Positions 8,419 through 18,863 of a stretch of DNA of 64,000 nucleotides are shown here, piece after piece. The notes beneath the pieces are model-generated. The model did no database searches. It saw only the letters and a list, made by a program, of their open reading frames with translations, and was not told the DNA's origin. Source of the stretch: Pseudomonas chlororaphis subsp. piscium. Its GTDB lineage: Bacteria; Pseudomonadota; Gammaproteobacteria; Pseudomonadales; Pseudomonadaceae. The translations under genes were made by a program, and so were the position numbers. The number at the start of each line of letters is the position of its first letter. The first letter of the stretch is position 1. The stretch covers positions 1,984,001-2,048,000 of the forward strand of contig NZ_CP027707.1 of assembly GCF_003850345.1 (NCBI RefSeq), written 5' to 3'.

Positions 8419-9663
8419 GTGTCGCGTAGACGCGTCGTAGTCACCGGTATGGGTATGTTGTCGCCACTGGGTACGGATGTTCCGAGCAGTTGGCAGGGCA
8501 TTCTGGCTGGCCGCAGTGGCATTGGTCTGATCGAACACACCGACCTTTCTGCCTATTCCACCCGTTTTGGCGGCTCGGTAAAGGGCTTCAATGTCGAGGA
8601 GTACCTGTCGGTCAAAGAGGCCCGCAAACTCGACCTGTTCATTCAATACGGCTTGGCGGCCGGTTTTCAGGCGGTGCGTAATGCCGGCCTGGAAGTGACC
8701 GATGCCAACCGTGAGCGAATCGGCGTTGCCATGGGTTCGGGTATTGGTGGTTTGACCAATATCGAAGAAACCAGTCGCACGCTGCATGAATCCGGCCCGC
8801 GTCGAATTTCTCCGTTCTTCGTGCCTGGCTCGATCATCAATATGATTTCCGGATTCCTGTCCATCCATCTGGGTGCCCAGGGGCCGAACTACGCCATTTC
8901 CACGGCCTGTACCACCGGTACCCACTGCATTGGCATGGCGGCCCGCAACATTGCCTATGGCGAAGCCGACGTGATGATCGCTGGTGGCGCTGAAATGGCC
9001 GCCTGCGGCCTGGGCATGGGCGGCTTTGGCGCATCCCGCGCGCTGTCGACCCGCAATGACGAGCCGACCCGTGCCAGCCGCCCTTGGGACAAAGGCCGTG
9101 ATGGCTTCGTGCTGTCCGACGGTGCCGGCGCGCTGGTGCTCGAAGAACTGGAGCACGCCAAGGCCCGTGGCGCGACCATCTATGCCGAACTGATCGGTTT
9201 TGGCATGAGCGGCGACGCCTACCACATGACTTCGCCACCCGCCGATGGCGCCGGCGCGGCGCGCTGCATCGCCAATGCGCTGCGCGACGCCAAGCTGAAC
9301 GTTGAGCAGGTGCAGTACATCAACGCCCACGGCACCTCCACGCCTGCCGGTGACCTGGCGGAAGCCGAGGCGATCAAGAGCGTGTTCGGCGATCACGCCT
9401 ACAAGCTGGCGGTCAGCTCCACCAAGTCCATGACTGGCCACCTGCTGGGCGCGGCGGGCGCAATCGAGGCCATCTTCAGCGTGCTGGCGATCAACAGCCA
9501 GGCAGCGCCTCCGACCATCAACCTCGATGAGCCGGATGAAGGTTGCGACCTGGATTTCGTGCCGCACACCGCGCGCAACATGGACATCGACGTGGTGCTG
9601 TCCAACTCCTTCGGGTTCGGCGGTACCAACGGCTCCCTGGTGTTCCGCCGGTTCGCCGGCTGA
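8419..9663 (+). CDS. fabF: 3-oxoacyl-ACP synthase II FabF (KAS II)
   Basis: 414 residues from GTG 8419 with AAGGAG just upstream; the ORF extends 12 codons further but [17 protein letters not shown] is the family start. Catalytic Cys in [15 protein letters not shown], His in '[11 protein letters not shown]' and '[13 protein letters not shown]', and the GGTNGS end are all present. Condenses malonyl-ACP with acyl-ACP, including the palmitoleate to cis-vaccenate step that adjusts membrane fluidity. Its TGA overlaps the ATG of pabC by one base. Confidence 0.96.
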   Translation: MSRRRVVVTGMGMLSPLGTDVPSSWQGILAGRSGIGLIEHTDLSAYSTRFGGSVKGFNVEEYLSVKEARKLDLFIQYGLAAGFQAVRNAGLEVTDANRERIGVAMGSGIGGLTNIEETSRTLHESGPRRISPFFVPGSIINMISGFLSIHLGAQGPNYAISTACTTGTHCIGMAARNIAYGEADVMIAGGAEMAACGLGMGGFGASRALSTRNDEPTRASRPWDKGRDGFVLSDGAGALVLEELEHAKARGATIYAELIGFGMSGDAYHMTSPPADGAGAARCIANALRDAKLNVEQVQYINAHGTSTPAGDLAEAEAIKSVFGDHAYKLAVSSTKSMTGHLLGAAGAIEAIFSVLAINSQAAPPTINLDEPDEGCDLDFVPHTARNMDIDVVLSNSFGFGGTNGSLVFRRFAG

Positions 9664-10478
9664 TGGACAGCTGGGTCGACGGTCAGCCGGCTGACGTTCT
9701 GTCGCTCAAGGACCGCGGCCTGGCTTATGGCGATGGGCTGTTCGAGACCATCGCCGTGAGGGCGGGCCAGCCCTTGTTGCTGGAGCGGCATCTGCTGCGT
9801 CTGGCCGAGGGCTGTTCACGCCTGGCCATCGCTGCCGATCAAGCCTTGATCCGCAGCGAACTCACGGCCTACGCCTCGCTGCTGGGGGAGGGCGTGCTCA
9901 AGCTGATCCTCACCCGTGGCGACAGCCAGCGCGGTTATGCCGCCGACCCGCGGGCGCAGCCGCGGCGAATTCTCCAGGGTAATGCGCCAGCCACTTACCC
10001 AGCGGCGCATGCCGAGCAGGGAATTCGACTGTTCCCTTGCACCACCCGCCTGTCCGAGCAGCCCCTGCTCGCCGGCCTCAAGCACCTCAACCGACTGGAA
10101 CAGGTTCTCGCCCGTTCCGAGTGGCAGGACAGTGAGCATGCCGAAGGCTTGATGCTCGATCTTTCCGGACGGGTGATCGAGGGGGTGTTCAGCAATCTGT
10201 TCCTGGTGCGCGACGGTGCCTTGTTCACGGCCGACTTGAGCCGTTGTGGCGTCGCCGGAGTGATGCGCGCTGAAATATTGTTTCAGGCCGCGTCGTTGGG
10301 GATCCCCACGGAAATCGCCGACATCAGTCTCGAACAGTTGCAACAGGCTGACGAAGTCTTTGTCTGCAACAGCGTTTATGGCATTTGGCCGGTGCTTGCC
10401 TGTGGCGCGCTGCGCTGGTCGGCCGGACGACTCACCCGTAAACTGCAACGCATTGCCCGCACGCTACTGGATGCCTGA
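9663..10478 (+). CDS. pabC: Aminodeoxychorismate lyase PabC
   Basis: 271 residues, fold-type IV PLP enzyme. 'LKDRGLAYGDGLFETIAVR' is the N-terminal signature and the PLP Lys is in LAGLKHLNRLEQVLAR (about residue 141). Releases pyruvate from 4-amino-4-deoxychorismate to give p-aminobenzoate for folate. Start overlaps the fabF stop (TGATGG), giving coupled translation. The partner synthase gene pabB lies at the far end of this window (60.7-62.0 kb). Confidence 0.94.
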   Translation: MDSWVDGQPADVLSLKDRGLAYGDGLFETIAVRAGQPLLLERHLLRLAEGCSRLAIAADQALIRSELTAYASLLGEGVLKLILTRGDSQRGYAADPRAQPRRILQGNAPATYPAAHAEQGIRLFPCTTRLSEQPLLAGLKHLNRLEQVLARSEWQDSEHAEGLMLDLSGRVIEGVFSNLFLVRDGALFTADLSRCGVAGVMRAEILFQAASLGIPTEIADISLEQLQQADEVFVCNSVYGIWPVLACGALRWSAGRLTRKLQRIARTLLDA

Positions 10479-10481
10479 TTT

Positions 10482-11702
10482 GTGAGACGTAAACTATTGC
10501 TTCTGCTGGAGACCGGACTGGTTCTGGCAGGTCTGGCGCTGGGCGCTTCGGCCTGGAAGTTGAATTCGGCGCTGGAGCAGCCTCTCAACCTGACTCAAGA
10601 GCAATTGCTCGATGTGCCAGCCGGCTCGACGCCAGGCGGTACCTTCAACCGTATGGAAGCCAATGGCGTTCTCAAGGACGCGTTCTGGCTGCGCCTGTAC
10701 TGGCGCTTCAATATGGAAGGGCAGCCGCTGCACAGCGGCGAATACCGCATGACCTCGGGGATGACCGCGCGAGGCCTGATCGGGGTCTGGCAGCGCGGTG
10801 AAGTGGTGCAGTACAGCCTGACCCTGGTGGAAGGCTGGACGTTCCGTCAGGTGCGCGCCGCGCTGGCCAGGCATGACAAGCTCGAACAGACCCTGAATGG
10901 GTTGAGTGACAGCGAAGTCATGGAAAAACTCGGTCATGGCGGCGTTTTCCCCGAGGGCCGGTTCTTTCCCGATACCTATCGTTTCGTGCGCGGGATGAGC
11001 GATGCCGAGCTGCTGGAAAAAGCCTACAGCCGCCTGGACGAGGTGCTGGCCAAGGAATGGAACAAGCGCTCGGCCGATGTGCCTTATACCGAGCCTTATC
11101 AGGCGTTGATCATGGCCTCGCTGGTGGAGAAGGAAACCGGCGTGCCCCAGGAGCGCGGACAGATTGCCGGGGTATTCGTGCGCCGCATGCAGGTTGGCAT
11201 GTTGCTGCAAACCGATCCGACGGTGATCTATGGTCTGGGCGAGCGTTACAACGGCAAGTTGACCCGCGCTCTGTTGAAGGAAGCGACCCCCTATAACACC
11301 TACGTGATCAGTGGCTTGCCGCCGACCCCGATCTCCATGGTCGGTCGCGAGGCGATCCATGCCGCGCTCAACCCGGTGCCGGGCAGCAGTCTGTATTTCG
11401 TGGCGCGTGGCGATGGCAGCCATGTGTTCTCCGACGATCTGGATGCGCACAACAATGCCGTGCGCGAGTTCCAGCTCAAGCGTCGCGCCGATTATCGTTC
11501 CAGCCCGGCACCGGCGGGCAGCCCGGCGGCTTCCGAGACTCCGGAGTCGACTCCGGCGGCGTCGCCCGATACGGCGCCCGAGGTGGTTCCGCAGGAGTCC
11601 CCTGAGGAGCCCTCTCAGGAGGCTCCCCAAGTGAACTCGAAAGTACCGCCGCAAGCACCGGTCGAAACTCCCGTCGAGCCCGAGCCGAAAAGCCCGCAAT
11701 GA
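10482..11702 (+). CDS. mltG: Endolytic murein transglycosylase MltG (YceG-like)
   Basis: 406 residues from GTG 10482, three bases after pabC. One N-terminal membrane helix (LLLLLETGLVLAGLALGASA) is followed by the LysM-like and YceG catalytic parts, with the active Glu in ASLVEKETGVPQERGQIAGV and conserved 'LQTDPTVIYG' and 'YNTY...GLPPTPI'. It cuts nascent glycan strands in the periplasm and so sets strand length. After about residue 345 there is a 60-residue Pro/Glu/Ser/Ala-rich tail not needed for the fold and absent from E. coli MltG. GTG start and tight packing imply operon expression with tmk and holB. Confidence 0.93.
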   Translation: MRRKLLLLLETGLVLAGLALGASAWKLNSALEQPLNLTQEQLLDVPAGSTPGGTFNRMEANGVLKDAFWLRLYWRFNMEGQPLHSGEYRMTSGMTARGLIGVWQRGEVVQYSLTLVEGWTFRQVRAALARHDKLEQTLNGLSDSEVMEKLGHGGVFPEGRFFPDTYRFVRGMSDAELLEKAYSRLDEVLAKEWNKRSADVPYTEPYQALIMASLVEKETGVPQERGQIAGVFVRRMQVGMLLQTDPTVIYGLGERYNGKLTRALLKEATPYNTYVISGLPPTPISMVGREAIHAALNPVPGSSLYFVARGDGSHVFSDDLDAHNNAVREFQLKRRADYRSSPAPAGSPAASETPESTPAASPDTAPEVVPQESPEEPSQEAPQVNSKVPPQAPVETPVEPEPKSPQ

Positions 11703-11712
11703 CTTTGATTAA

Positions 11713-13333
<1,621 letters not shown>

Positions 13334-13414
13334 GGCGGCGCCTGGAAACCAACCGAATCGCCGGCTGCCGCTCGGGCCGGCTTGTTCATTGACCGAATGT
13401 GGTTGTCGCTTCTT

Positions 13415-14200
13415 ATGCTTGTAGATTCCCATTGTCACCTCGATCGCCTCGACCTCGCCGCGCACGACGGCTCCCTTGATGCCGCCCTGGACGCGGCTCG
13501 TCAGCGCGGTGTCGGGCATTTCCTGTGTATTGGCGTCAGTGCCGACAACGCGGCCGACGTCAAAGCCCTGGCCGAACGTTATGACGATGTCGATTGCTCG
13601 GTCGGTGTCCATCCCCTGGATGTCCAGCCCGGCGCCGCGCCAGCCCTCGACTGGCTGCTGCAGGAGCTGAACCACCCGCGGGTGGTGGCCATCGGCGAGA
13701 CCGGCCTGGATTACCACTACGAGCCGGAGGCGGCGCAGTTGCAGCAGGAGTCCTTCCGCCTGCACCTGCAAGCCGCCCAGCAGACCGGCAAGCCGGTGAT
13801 CGTCCATACCCGTGGCGCGCGCGCCGATACCCTGGCCCTGCTGCGCGAAGCGGCGTTGCCGCAAGCCGGGGTCCTGCACTGTTTCACCGAAGACTGGGAC
13901 ATGGCCAAGGCCGCGCTGGATTTGGGGTTCTATATTTCCCTGTCCGGGATTGTCACCTTCCGCAATGCCGACGCGTTGCGGGACGTGGCGCGCCAGGTGC
14001 CGGCCGACCGTTTGCTGGTGGAAACCGATTCGCCGTACCTGGCGCCGATTCCTTATCGCGGCAAGCCCAACCTGCCGCAGTACGTGCGCGAAGTCGCCGA
14101 GTTCCTGGCCATGCTGCGTGGGGAGCCCTACGAGCGTTTTGCCGAGCAGACCACCGAGAACTTCAAGCGTCTGTTCCCGCTGGCGCATGTCAAGGGCTGA
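13415..14200 (+). CDS. TatD family metal-dependent hydrolase (YcfH-like)
   Basis: 261 residues. Metal ligands are visible in MLVDSHCHLDRLD, IGETGLDYHYEPE, VIVHTRGA, HCFTEDW and ETDSPYLAPIPYRG, the full TatD set. Members are metal-dependent exonucleases or deacylases; YcfH is also linked to D-aminoacyl-tRNA-type repair in related families, so the substrate is uncertain. Start at 13415 follows the family; no clear SD is present and ATG codons at 13397 and 13382 are possible. Lies 81 bases after holB with no pilZ between. Confidence 0.9.
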   Translation: MLVDSHCHLDRLDLAAHDGSLDAALDAARQRGVGHFLCIGVSADNAADVKALAERYDDVDCSVGVHPLDVQPGAAPALDWLLQELNHPRVVAIGETGLDYHYEPEAAQLQQESFRLHLQAAQQTGKPVIVHTRGARADTLALLREAALPQAGVLHCFTEDWDMAKAALDLGFYISLSGIVTFRNADALRDVARQVPADRLLVETDSPYLAPIPYRGKPNLPQYVREVAEFLAMLRGEPYERFAEQTTENFKRLFPLAHVKG

Positions 14201-14210
14201 ATTGCGGGCA

Positions 14211-14245
14211 AAAAAAACCCGGGTTCTGGGGGGTGAATCCGGGTT
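14211..14245 (-). terminator. Intrinsic terminator, reverse strand
   Basis: On the reverse strand AACCCGG pairs with CCGGGTT followed by a run of T, so it would end transcription of the class V aminotransferase whose stop is 170 bases upstream. On the forward strand it lacks a T-tract. Confidence 0.6.
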
Positions 14246-14417
14246 AAGACCATTAGGAGTAAAACAAAGGCACGCCATCCCTTGGTACCTTCATCGGCGC
14301 TTCACTTGGGGGAGATGTCACGCCGACACTTCAAGTATTGATCACTATTGAATTCAGTCCAGTTGGCCTTGCTCGTTTTTTAAACAAATTTGGAATACGA
14401 GCGCTTCGCTTGAGTTC

Positions 14418-15551
14418 TCATTGCCGGGCGATTTCCGCCACGATGGCGAGAGTTTCGTCGATCACACGTTTTTCGGTATAGAAATGCGGTGAAAATCTAA
14501 CCCCGGGGCCGCGGGGGATGCACACCACCTGCTGCTGTTGCAGCGCCTCATAAACCACCTGATTATCGATGCCATCGATACTGAACGAAAAAATTCCGCC
14601 GCGTCGAGCGGGGTTGAGCGGGGTGTGCAGGCGTACGCCAGGGATAGCGTTCAAGCCGTCCTGAAGCCACTGCACCCGTTCGGCGATCAATGTCGCCACA
14701 TGCTCCATGCCCACTTCTTCCAATAACGACAGGCTGGCTTCCAGGGCCATGGCGCCGAGCATGTTCGGGCTGCCGCACTCGAAGCGTCGGGCGCTTTTGG
14801 CGGGTTCCCATTCGCTGCGGCGGTAATCGCCCATGTGTTCCAGCATGTGCCAGCCGAACTCATGGAGCTTGAGCTGCGCGCGCAGCTCGCTGCGGCAATA
14901 GAACACGCCGAGGCCTTCAGGCCCGAGCATCCATTTGTGGCCGTCGGCCATGGCGAAGTCGCATTGATAGGCCTGGACATCGAAGGGTTGGGCACCCAGC
15001 TGCTGGATGGCGTCGATGCAGAACAGCACATTCTGCTGTTTGCAGCCGGCGCCCAGGCGCTGCAGGTCCAGGCGCAGGCCACTGGCGAATTGCACCGCGC
15101 TGATCGCCATCAGCCGGGTGCGCGGCCCGCAGGCGGCCAGCAACGCGCCTTCCGGATCCTCGCCCTTGAGGCTGACCTGAAGCACTTCCACGCCCTGGCT
15201 GGCCAGGGCTTCCCAGACAATACGGTTGGAGGGGAATTCTTCGTCGCTGATGACGATCTGGTCACCTTTTTCCCAGGACAGGCCAAAGGCGACGAATGAC
15301 AGCGCTTCCGAAGTATTTTTGACCAGCGCGATGTCATCCGTTGACGGTGCATTTAGCAGACGCATCAGGCGTTCGCGCAGGCGTTGTTCAAGGGCCATCC
15401 AGTCCGGATAGTCCCGCGCGCCCAGTAAAACGTTCTCTTTGGCGAAGCGCGCCACGGCTTCGGCGGCTCGATTCGGCCAGGGTGCGACAGCTGCATGGTT
15501 TAAATAACGCAGGCCCGGGGCCTGTACAAATTCATCAAGAAACATAGTCAT
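14418..15551 (-). CDS. Class V PLP-dependent aminotransferase (cysteine-desulfurase-like)
   Basis: 377 residues of the SufS / isopenicillin-N-epimerase fold. The PLP Lys is in MADGHKWMLGPEGLGVFYC and the preceding Asp/His region 'FCIDAIQQLGAQPFDVQ' is intact. No desulfurase-type catalytic Cys loop is evident near the C terminus, so cysteine desulfurase activity is doubtful; an epimerase, lyase or aminotransferase is more likely. Start given at 15551 (MTMFLDEF); ATG at 15545 is an equal alternative and neither has a strong SD. Divergent from the TetR gene, 78 bases away, which may control it. Confidence 0.8.
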   Translation of the reverse strand: MTMFLDEFVQAPGLRYLNHAAVAPWPNRAAEAVARFAKENVLLGARDYPDWMALEQRLRERLMRLLNAPSTDDIALVKNTSEALSFVAFGLSWEKGDQIVISDEEFPSNRIVWEALASQGVEVLQVSLKGEDPEGALLAACGPRTRLMAISAVQFASGLRLDLQRLGAGCKQQNVLFCIDAIQQLGAQPFDVQAYQCDFAMADGHKWMLGPEGLGVFYCRSELRAQLKLHEFGWHMLEHMGDYRRSEWEPAKSARRFECGSPNMLGAMALEASLSLLEEVGMEHVATLIAERVQWLQDGLNAIPGVRLHTPLNPARRGGIFSFSIDGIDNQVVYEALQQQQVVCIPRGPGVRFSPHFYTEKRVIDETLAIVAEIARQ

Positions 15552-15629
15552 GGTCGGATGATCCGTGCATTTTGGCGCAATTTAGGCATAATACGCGGCT
15601 TCGATTTTGACCCCGACAGACCTTTTCTT

Positions 15630-16268
15630 ATGCAGAAAGAACCTCGTAAGGTCCGTGAGTTTCGTCGCCGTGAGCAAGAAATTCTCGATACCGCGCTCAA
15701 GCTGTTCCTCGATCAAGGTGAAGACAGCGTCACCGTCGAGATGATCGCTGATGCCGTTGGTATCGGCAAAGGGACCATCTACAAGCACTTCAAGTCCAAG
15801 GCGGAGATCTATCTGCGCCTGATGCTCGATTATGAGCGCGACCTGAACGAGCTGCTGCACTCTGCCGATGTCGACAAGGATAAGGAAGCCTTGTCCCGGG
15901 CCTACTTCGAATTCCGCATGCGTGATCCACAGCGTTACCGGCTGTTCGATCGCCTGGAAGAGAAGGTGGTCAAGGGCAACCAGGTTCCGGAAATGGTCGA
16001 GGAGCTGCACAAGATCCGTGCTTCCAACTTCGAACGCCTGACCTTGTTGATCAAGGGCCGCATCAGCGAAGGCAAGCTCGAAGACGTGCCGCCTTACTTC
16101 CACTATTGCGCAGCCTGGGCGCTGGTGCACGGCGCGGTGGCGCTGTACCACTCGCCGTTCTGGAGCAATGTGCTGGAAGACCAGGAAGGCTTCTTCCAGT
16201 TCCTGATGGACATCGGCGTGCGCATGGGCAACAAGCGCAAGCGCGACCCCGATAGCTCCGGCAGCTGA
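15630..16268 (+). CDS. TetR family transcriptional regulator
   Basis: 212 residues. The N-terminal HTH reads 'ILDTALKLFLDQGEDSVTVEMIADAVGIGKGTIYKHFKSKAEIY', here quoted in parts: GEDSVTVEMIADAVGIGKGT is helix 2-3. The C-terminal ligand domain is all-helical and ends in a Lys/Arg/Ser tail. Start at 15630 (MQKEPRKVREFRRREQ) is favoured; the ORF extends 24 codons upstream through the promoter region, which has CATAAT at 15587-15592. The ligand is unknown. Conserved between tatD and downstream genes in Pseudomonas. Likely controls itself and the divergent aminotransferase. Confidence 0.88.
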   Translation: MQKEPRKVREFRRREQEILDTALKLFLDQGEDSVTVEMIADAVGIGKGTIYKHFKSKAEIYLRLMLDYERDLNELLHSADVDKDKEALSRAYFEFRMRDPQRYRLFDRLEEKVVKGNQVPEMVEELHKIRASNFERLTLLIKGRISEGKLEDVPPYFHYCAAWALVHGAVALYHSPFWSNVLEDQEGFFQFLMDIGVRMGNKRKRDPDSSGS

Positions 16269-16346
16269 TTCATTCAGTCGCCTTATGGCGCCATGATTTC
16301 TCTATATGGCGCAGTGTCCCAGGAATATACTCAGGCATGGGACTTG

Positions 16347-16376
16347 CCAAAACCTGATTTTTGAGTCAGGTTTTGG
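16347..16376. repeat. Perfect 11-bp hairpin in the moaA leader
   Basis: CCAAAACCTGA (16347-16357) and TCAGGTTTTGG (16366-16376) are perfect inverted repeats around an 8-nt T-rich loop, 32 bases before the moaA ATG. It is too small for a Moco riboswitch and has no following T-tract, so it is either an operator or a weak terminator of the TetR gene. Confidence 0.55.
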
Positions 16377-16407
16377 TCGGTTCACTCTTCCTTCGCCGGA
16401 GTCATCC

Positions 16408-17376
16408 ATGATCGTTGACCGTCAAGGCAGGCGTTTTCGCAATCTGCGTATCAGCCTGACTTCTGCCTGCAACTACGCCTGTACCTACTGCGTGCCCAAT
16501 GGCAAGCGGCTGGTGGCTGCCCAGGACGAGTTGTCGGCCGAAGCCATGGCGCGCGGCGTGGCCTACCTGATCGAGGCGGCGGGCATCGAACGCCTGCGCA
16601 TCACCGGCGGCGAGCCCCTGGTCAGCCCGAAACTCGAAGCCTTCATGGCGGCAGTGGGGCAGATGGGCCTGGAAGACATCAGCCTGACCACCAACGGCCA
16701 GTTGCTCGCACGCAAGCTGCCGCTGCTGGTGGATGCCGGTATCCGGCGCATCAACGTTTCTCTCGACACCCTGGATGCCTCGGCCTTCCGCAGCATCGCG
16801 CGTGGCGGCGATCTGGCGACGGTGCTCGACGGCATGGACCAGGCTCGCGCGGCGGGCATGAAAATCAAGGTCAACATGGTGCCGCTGCGCGGGCAGAACC
16901 TGGATCAGGTAATGCCGCTGCTCGACTACTGCCTGGAGCGTGGCTATGAACTGCGCTTTATCGAGCTGATGCGCATGGGCCATCTGGCCAGTGATTCCAA
17001 CGCCTTCCTGCAGCAGTTCGTCAGCCTGCAGCAGTTGCTGAGCCTGATCGGCGAGCGCTACGAATACCTGCAGGCCGATGCACCGGTGGATGCCACTGCG
17101 GTGCGTTATGAAATCCCGGGGCAGGGCCATTTCGGCGTGATCGCCAACGAAAGCGTGCCGTTCTGCCGGACCTGCTCGCGCCTGCGGCTGTCATCCACCG
17201 GCTGGCTGCACGGTTGCCTGTCGTCGAGCAACCGGCATTACGTCGGCGACCTGCTGGACAAGCCGCGCCATCAAGCCTTGCCGGCCTTGCAGCGCCTGCT
17301 GGTCAAAGCCTTGGGCGACAAGCAGGATGTGGCGTTCTCCGGTGGTGCGACCGTGATGAAAATCATCGGCGGCTAA
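16408..17376 (+). CDS. moaA: GTP 3',8-cyclase MoaA (radical SAM)
   Basis: 322 residues. The radical-SAM cluster is CNYACTYC (CxxxCxxC), SAM-binding ITGGEPL follows, the second [4Fe-4S] cluster uses the Cys of VPFCRTCSRLRLS and HGCL, and the protein ends in the required Gly-Gly (KIIGG). It catalyses the first step of molybdenum-cofactor synthesis with MoaC. No other moa gene is nearby, so this is a stand-alone copy; Pseudomonas genomes often carry two. Start at 16408 by homology; the ORF is open further upstream through the hairpin. Confidence 0.93.
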   Translation: MIVDRQGRRFRNLRISLTSACNYACTYCVPNGKRLVAAQDELSAEAMARGVAYLIEAAGIERLRITGGEPLVSPKLEAFMAAVGQMGLEDISLTTNGQLLARKLPLLVDAGIRRINVSLDTLDASAFRSIARGGDLATVLDGMDQARAAGMKIKVNMVPLRGQNLDQVMPLLDYCLERGYELRFIELMRMGHLASDSNAFLQQFVSLQQLLSLIGERYEYLQADAPVDATAVRYEIPGQGHFGVIANESVPFCRTCSRLRLSSTGWLHGCLSSSNRHYVGDLLDKPRHQALPALQRLLVKALGDKQDVAFSGGATVMKIIGG

Positions 17377-17402
17377 ACCTCCATCTCCTTGATCCCCGTC
17401 CC

Positions 17403-17528
17403 CTGTAGCCGCTGCCGCAGGCTGCGATCGAGGGCGAAGCCCTCGCCAATCCAGACAATCCATTTCTCTCAGACCAATCGCATTCAGCGGGTTTGCAGCT
17501 GCTGCGTAATCTGCCGCAGCAGCTACAG
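17403..17528. repeat. REP family A element, inverted pair
   Basis: CTGTAGCCGCTGCCGCAGGC starts at 17403 on the forward strand and a diverged inverted copy (CTGCCGCAGCAGCTACAG) ends at 17528. The same sequence recurs at 54176 and 60573-60674. It fills the 226-base gap between moaA and the DUF4823 gene, in which nothing else is seen. Confidence 0.75.
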
Positions 17529-17602
17529 GCGCCCGAGCTGGCGCGGAAGCTGCATCTCGTGGCCATTCGCCGGTTTTCCGTCACCGGCTTCTGGAGGGAA
17601 GG

Positions 17603-18205
17603 ATGCGTAGCCTGGTTTTGCTGCTGGCTTTTTTGGGGCTCGGTGGCTGCATGAATGTCAGCGATATGGGCGAGGGCGTTCGCTATCACATGAGTGATGC
17701 GGGGTTCCTCGATCACAGTAATACCCAGCGCTCCAACTCGTTCCGCGTTCAGCCGGACTCGTTCATTTTCATCGCCCAGGGCGCCTTTGCGCCGCCGGGC
17801 AGCGCCTACCCGCGTCCCAACGTGGTGGCCGAGGAAGCCTTCAAGGGCTTTATCGAATACTTCCCCATGGTCCGCCGCGCCCGGGCGCCGGAAGGCCTGG
17901 ACCAGGCCATGGCCGAAGCCCGTGAGGTGGGGGCGCATTACCTGCTGTACACCCGTTTCGCCAAGGCCGACGACCGCATCGGCAACTCCGATGAATGGTT
18001 CGACCAGGAAGCCGTGGATCGCCTGGGGATCGACAACGGCGTGATTCAGATCATGCTGATCGAGACCAGTACCCAATACCTGATCGACACCGCGCGGATT
18101 CGCAGTCGTGGCGGTTTACTGACGTTCCACGACAACAAGCCGGAAGACCTGCTTGGCCCGCCGCTCGAACAATACGCCCGCAGCCTGTTAGGCTTGAGTG
18201 ATTAA
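17603..18205 (+). CDS. DUF4823 domain lipoprotein
   Basis: 200 residues with a lipoprotein signal: MRSLVLLLAFLGLGGC, acylated Cys at 16. The body (GVRYHMSDAGFLDHSN..., YLLYTRFAKADDRIG, LGIDNGVIQIMLIETSTQYL) matches the DUF4823 family of small Pseudomonas envelope lipoproteins of unknown function. Asp at +2 is absent (Met), so outer-membrane sorting is expected. SD GGAGGGAAGG is strong. Followed after 21 bases by the DUF1285 gene, so probably cotranscribed. Confidence 0.82.
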   Translation: MRSLVLLLAFLGLGGCMNVSDMGEGVRYHMSDAGFLDHSNTQRSNSFRVQPDSFIFIAQGAFAPPGSAYPRPNVVAEEAFKGFIEYFPMVRRARAPEGLDQAMAEAREVGAHYLLYTRFAKADDRIGNSDEWFDQEAVDRLGIDNGVIQIMLIETSTQYLIDTARIRSRGGLLTFHDNKPEDLLGPPLEQYARSLLGLSD

Positions 18206-18226
18206 GCCAAGCACGAGGAGAGCAGC

Positions 18227-18790
18227 ATGAGTGGTCCGGGCAAAGCCAATGATCTGTTGGCGCAGATTCCCAAGGCGGAGAAGGGCTTGCCGCCGGTCCA
18301 CCTGTGGAATCCCGACTTCTGTGGCGATATCGACATGCGTATCGCCCGCGACGGCACTTGGTACTACCTGGGCACCCCCATTGGCCGCAAACCCATGGTC
18401 AAGCTGTTCTCCACCATCATTCGCCGCGATGGTGACGACTACTTCCTGATCACCCCGGTGGAAAAGGTCGGCATCAAGATCGATGACGCGCCCTTTGTCG
18501 CCGTCACCCTGGAAGTCGAAGGGGAGGGCGAGGCCCAGCTCCTGCGCTTTACCACCAATGTCGACGAGCAGGTCAGCGCCGGTAGCGAACACCCGCTGCG
18601 GGTGGTGATCGATCCGCAGACCCAGGAGCCGGCGCCTTACGTTCATGTACGCAGCAACCTGGAAGCGCTGGTGCACCGCAACGTGTTCTACCAACTGGTG
18701 GAGTTGGCGGTGAGCCGTCCGATCGACGGTCAGAACTGGCTGGGCGTCTGGAGTGGTGGGGTGTTCTTCCCGATCGGCCTGGAGCCCTGA
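18227..18790 (+). CDS. DUF1285 domain-containing protein
   Basis: 187 residues, no signal peptide. 'VHLWNPDFCGDIDMRIARDGTWYYLG' (quoted in parts: NPDFCGDIDMRIARDG) and 'PIGRKPMVKLFSTIIRRD' are typical of DUF1285, a two-subdomain PH-like fold widespread in proteobacteria. Function not established; structural work suggests a binding or scaffold role. SD GAGGAGAG lies six bases before the ATG. Same direction as the preceding lipoprotein. Confidence 0.85.
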   Translation: MSGPGKANDLLAQIPKAEKGLPPVHLWNPDFCGDIDMRIARDGTWYYLGTPIGRKPMVKLFSTIIRRDGDDYFLITPVEKVGIKIDDAPFVAVTLEVEGEGEAQLLRFTTNVDEQVSAGSEHPLRVVIDPQTQEPAPYVHVRSNLEALVHRNVFYQLVELAVSRPIDGQNWLGVWSGGVFFPIGLEP

Positions 18791-18843
18791 GTTCCGAAAC
18801 ATCTTGTTGATCGAATAAATATCTTGCGACCAGGATTCTGTTT

Positions 18844-18863
18844 CATGTATCAATTTGTACATG
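18844..18863. promoter_or_regulatory. Palindromic operator overlapping the GntR gene start
   Basis: CATGTA-N8-TACATG (18844-18849 with 18858-18863) is a perfect inverted repeat covering the start codon of the GntR regulator. Binding here would block both transcription and translation start, so autorepression is likely. Inferred from symmetry and position. Confidence 0.55.

Noticed and set aside
14418..15551. Annotation as a true cysteine desulfurase (IscS/SufS)
   Set aside because: Fold fits, but the active-site Cys loop is not recognisable and there are no isc or suf neighbours.
16269..16407. Moco riboswitch upstream of moaA
   Set aside because: Only one simple 30-nt hairpin is present; the motif needs a larger multi-stem structure.
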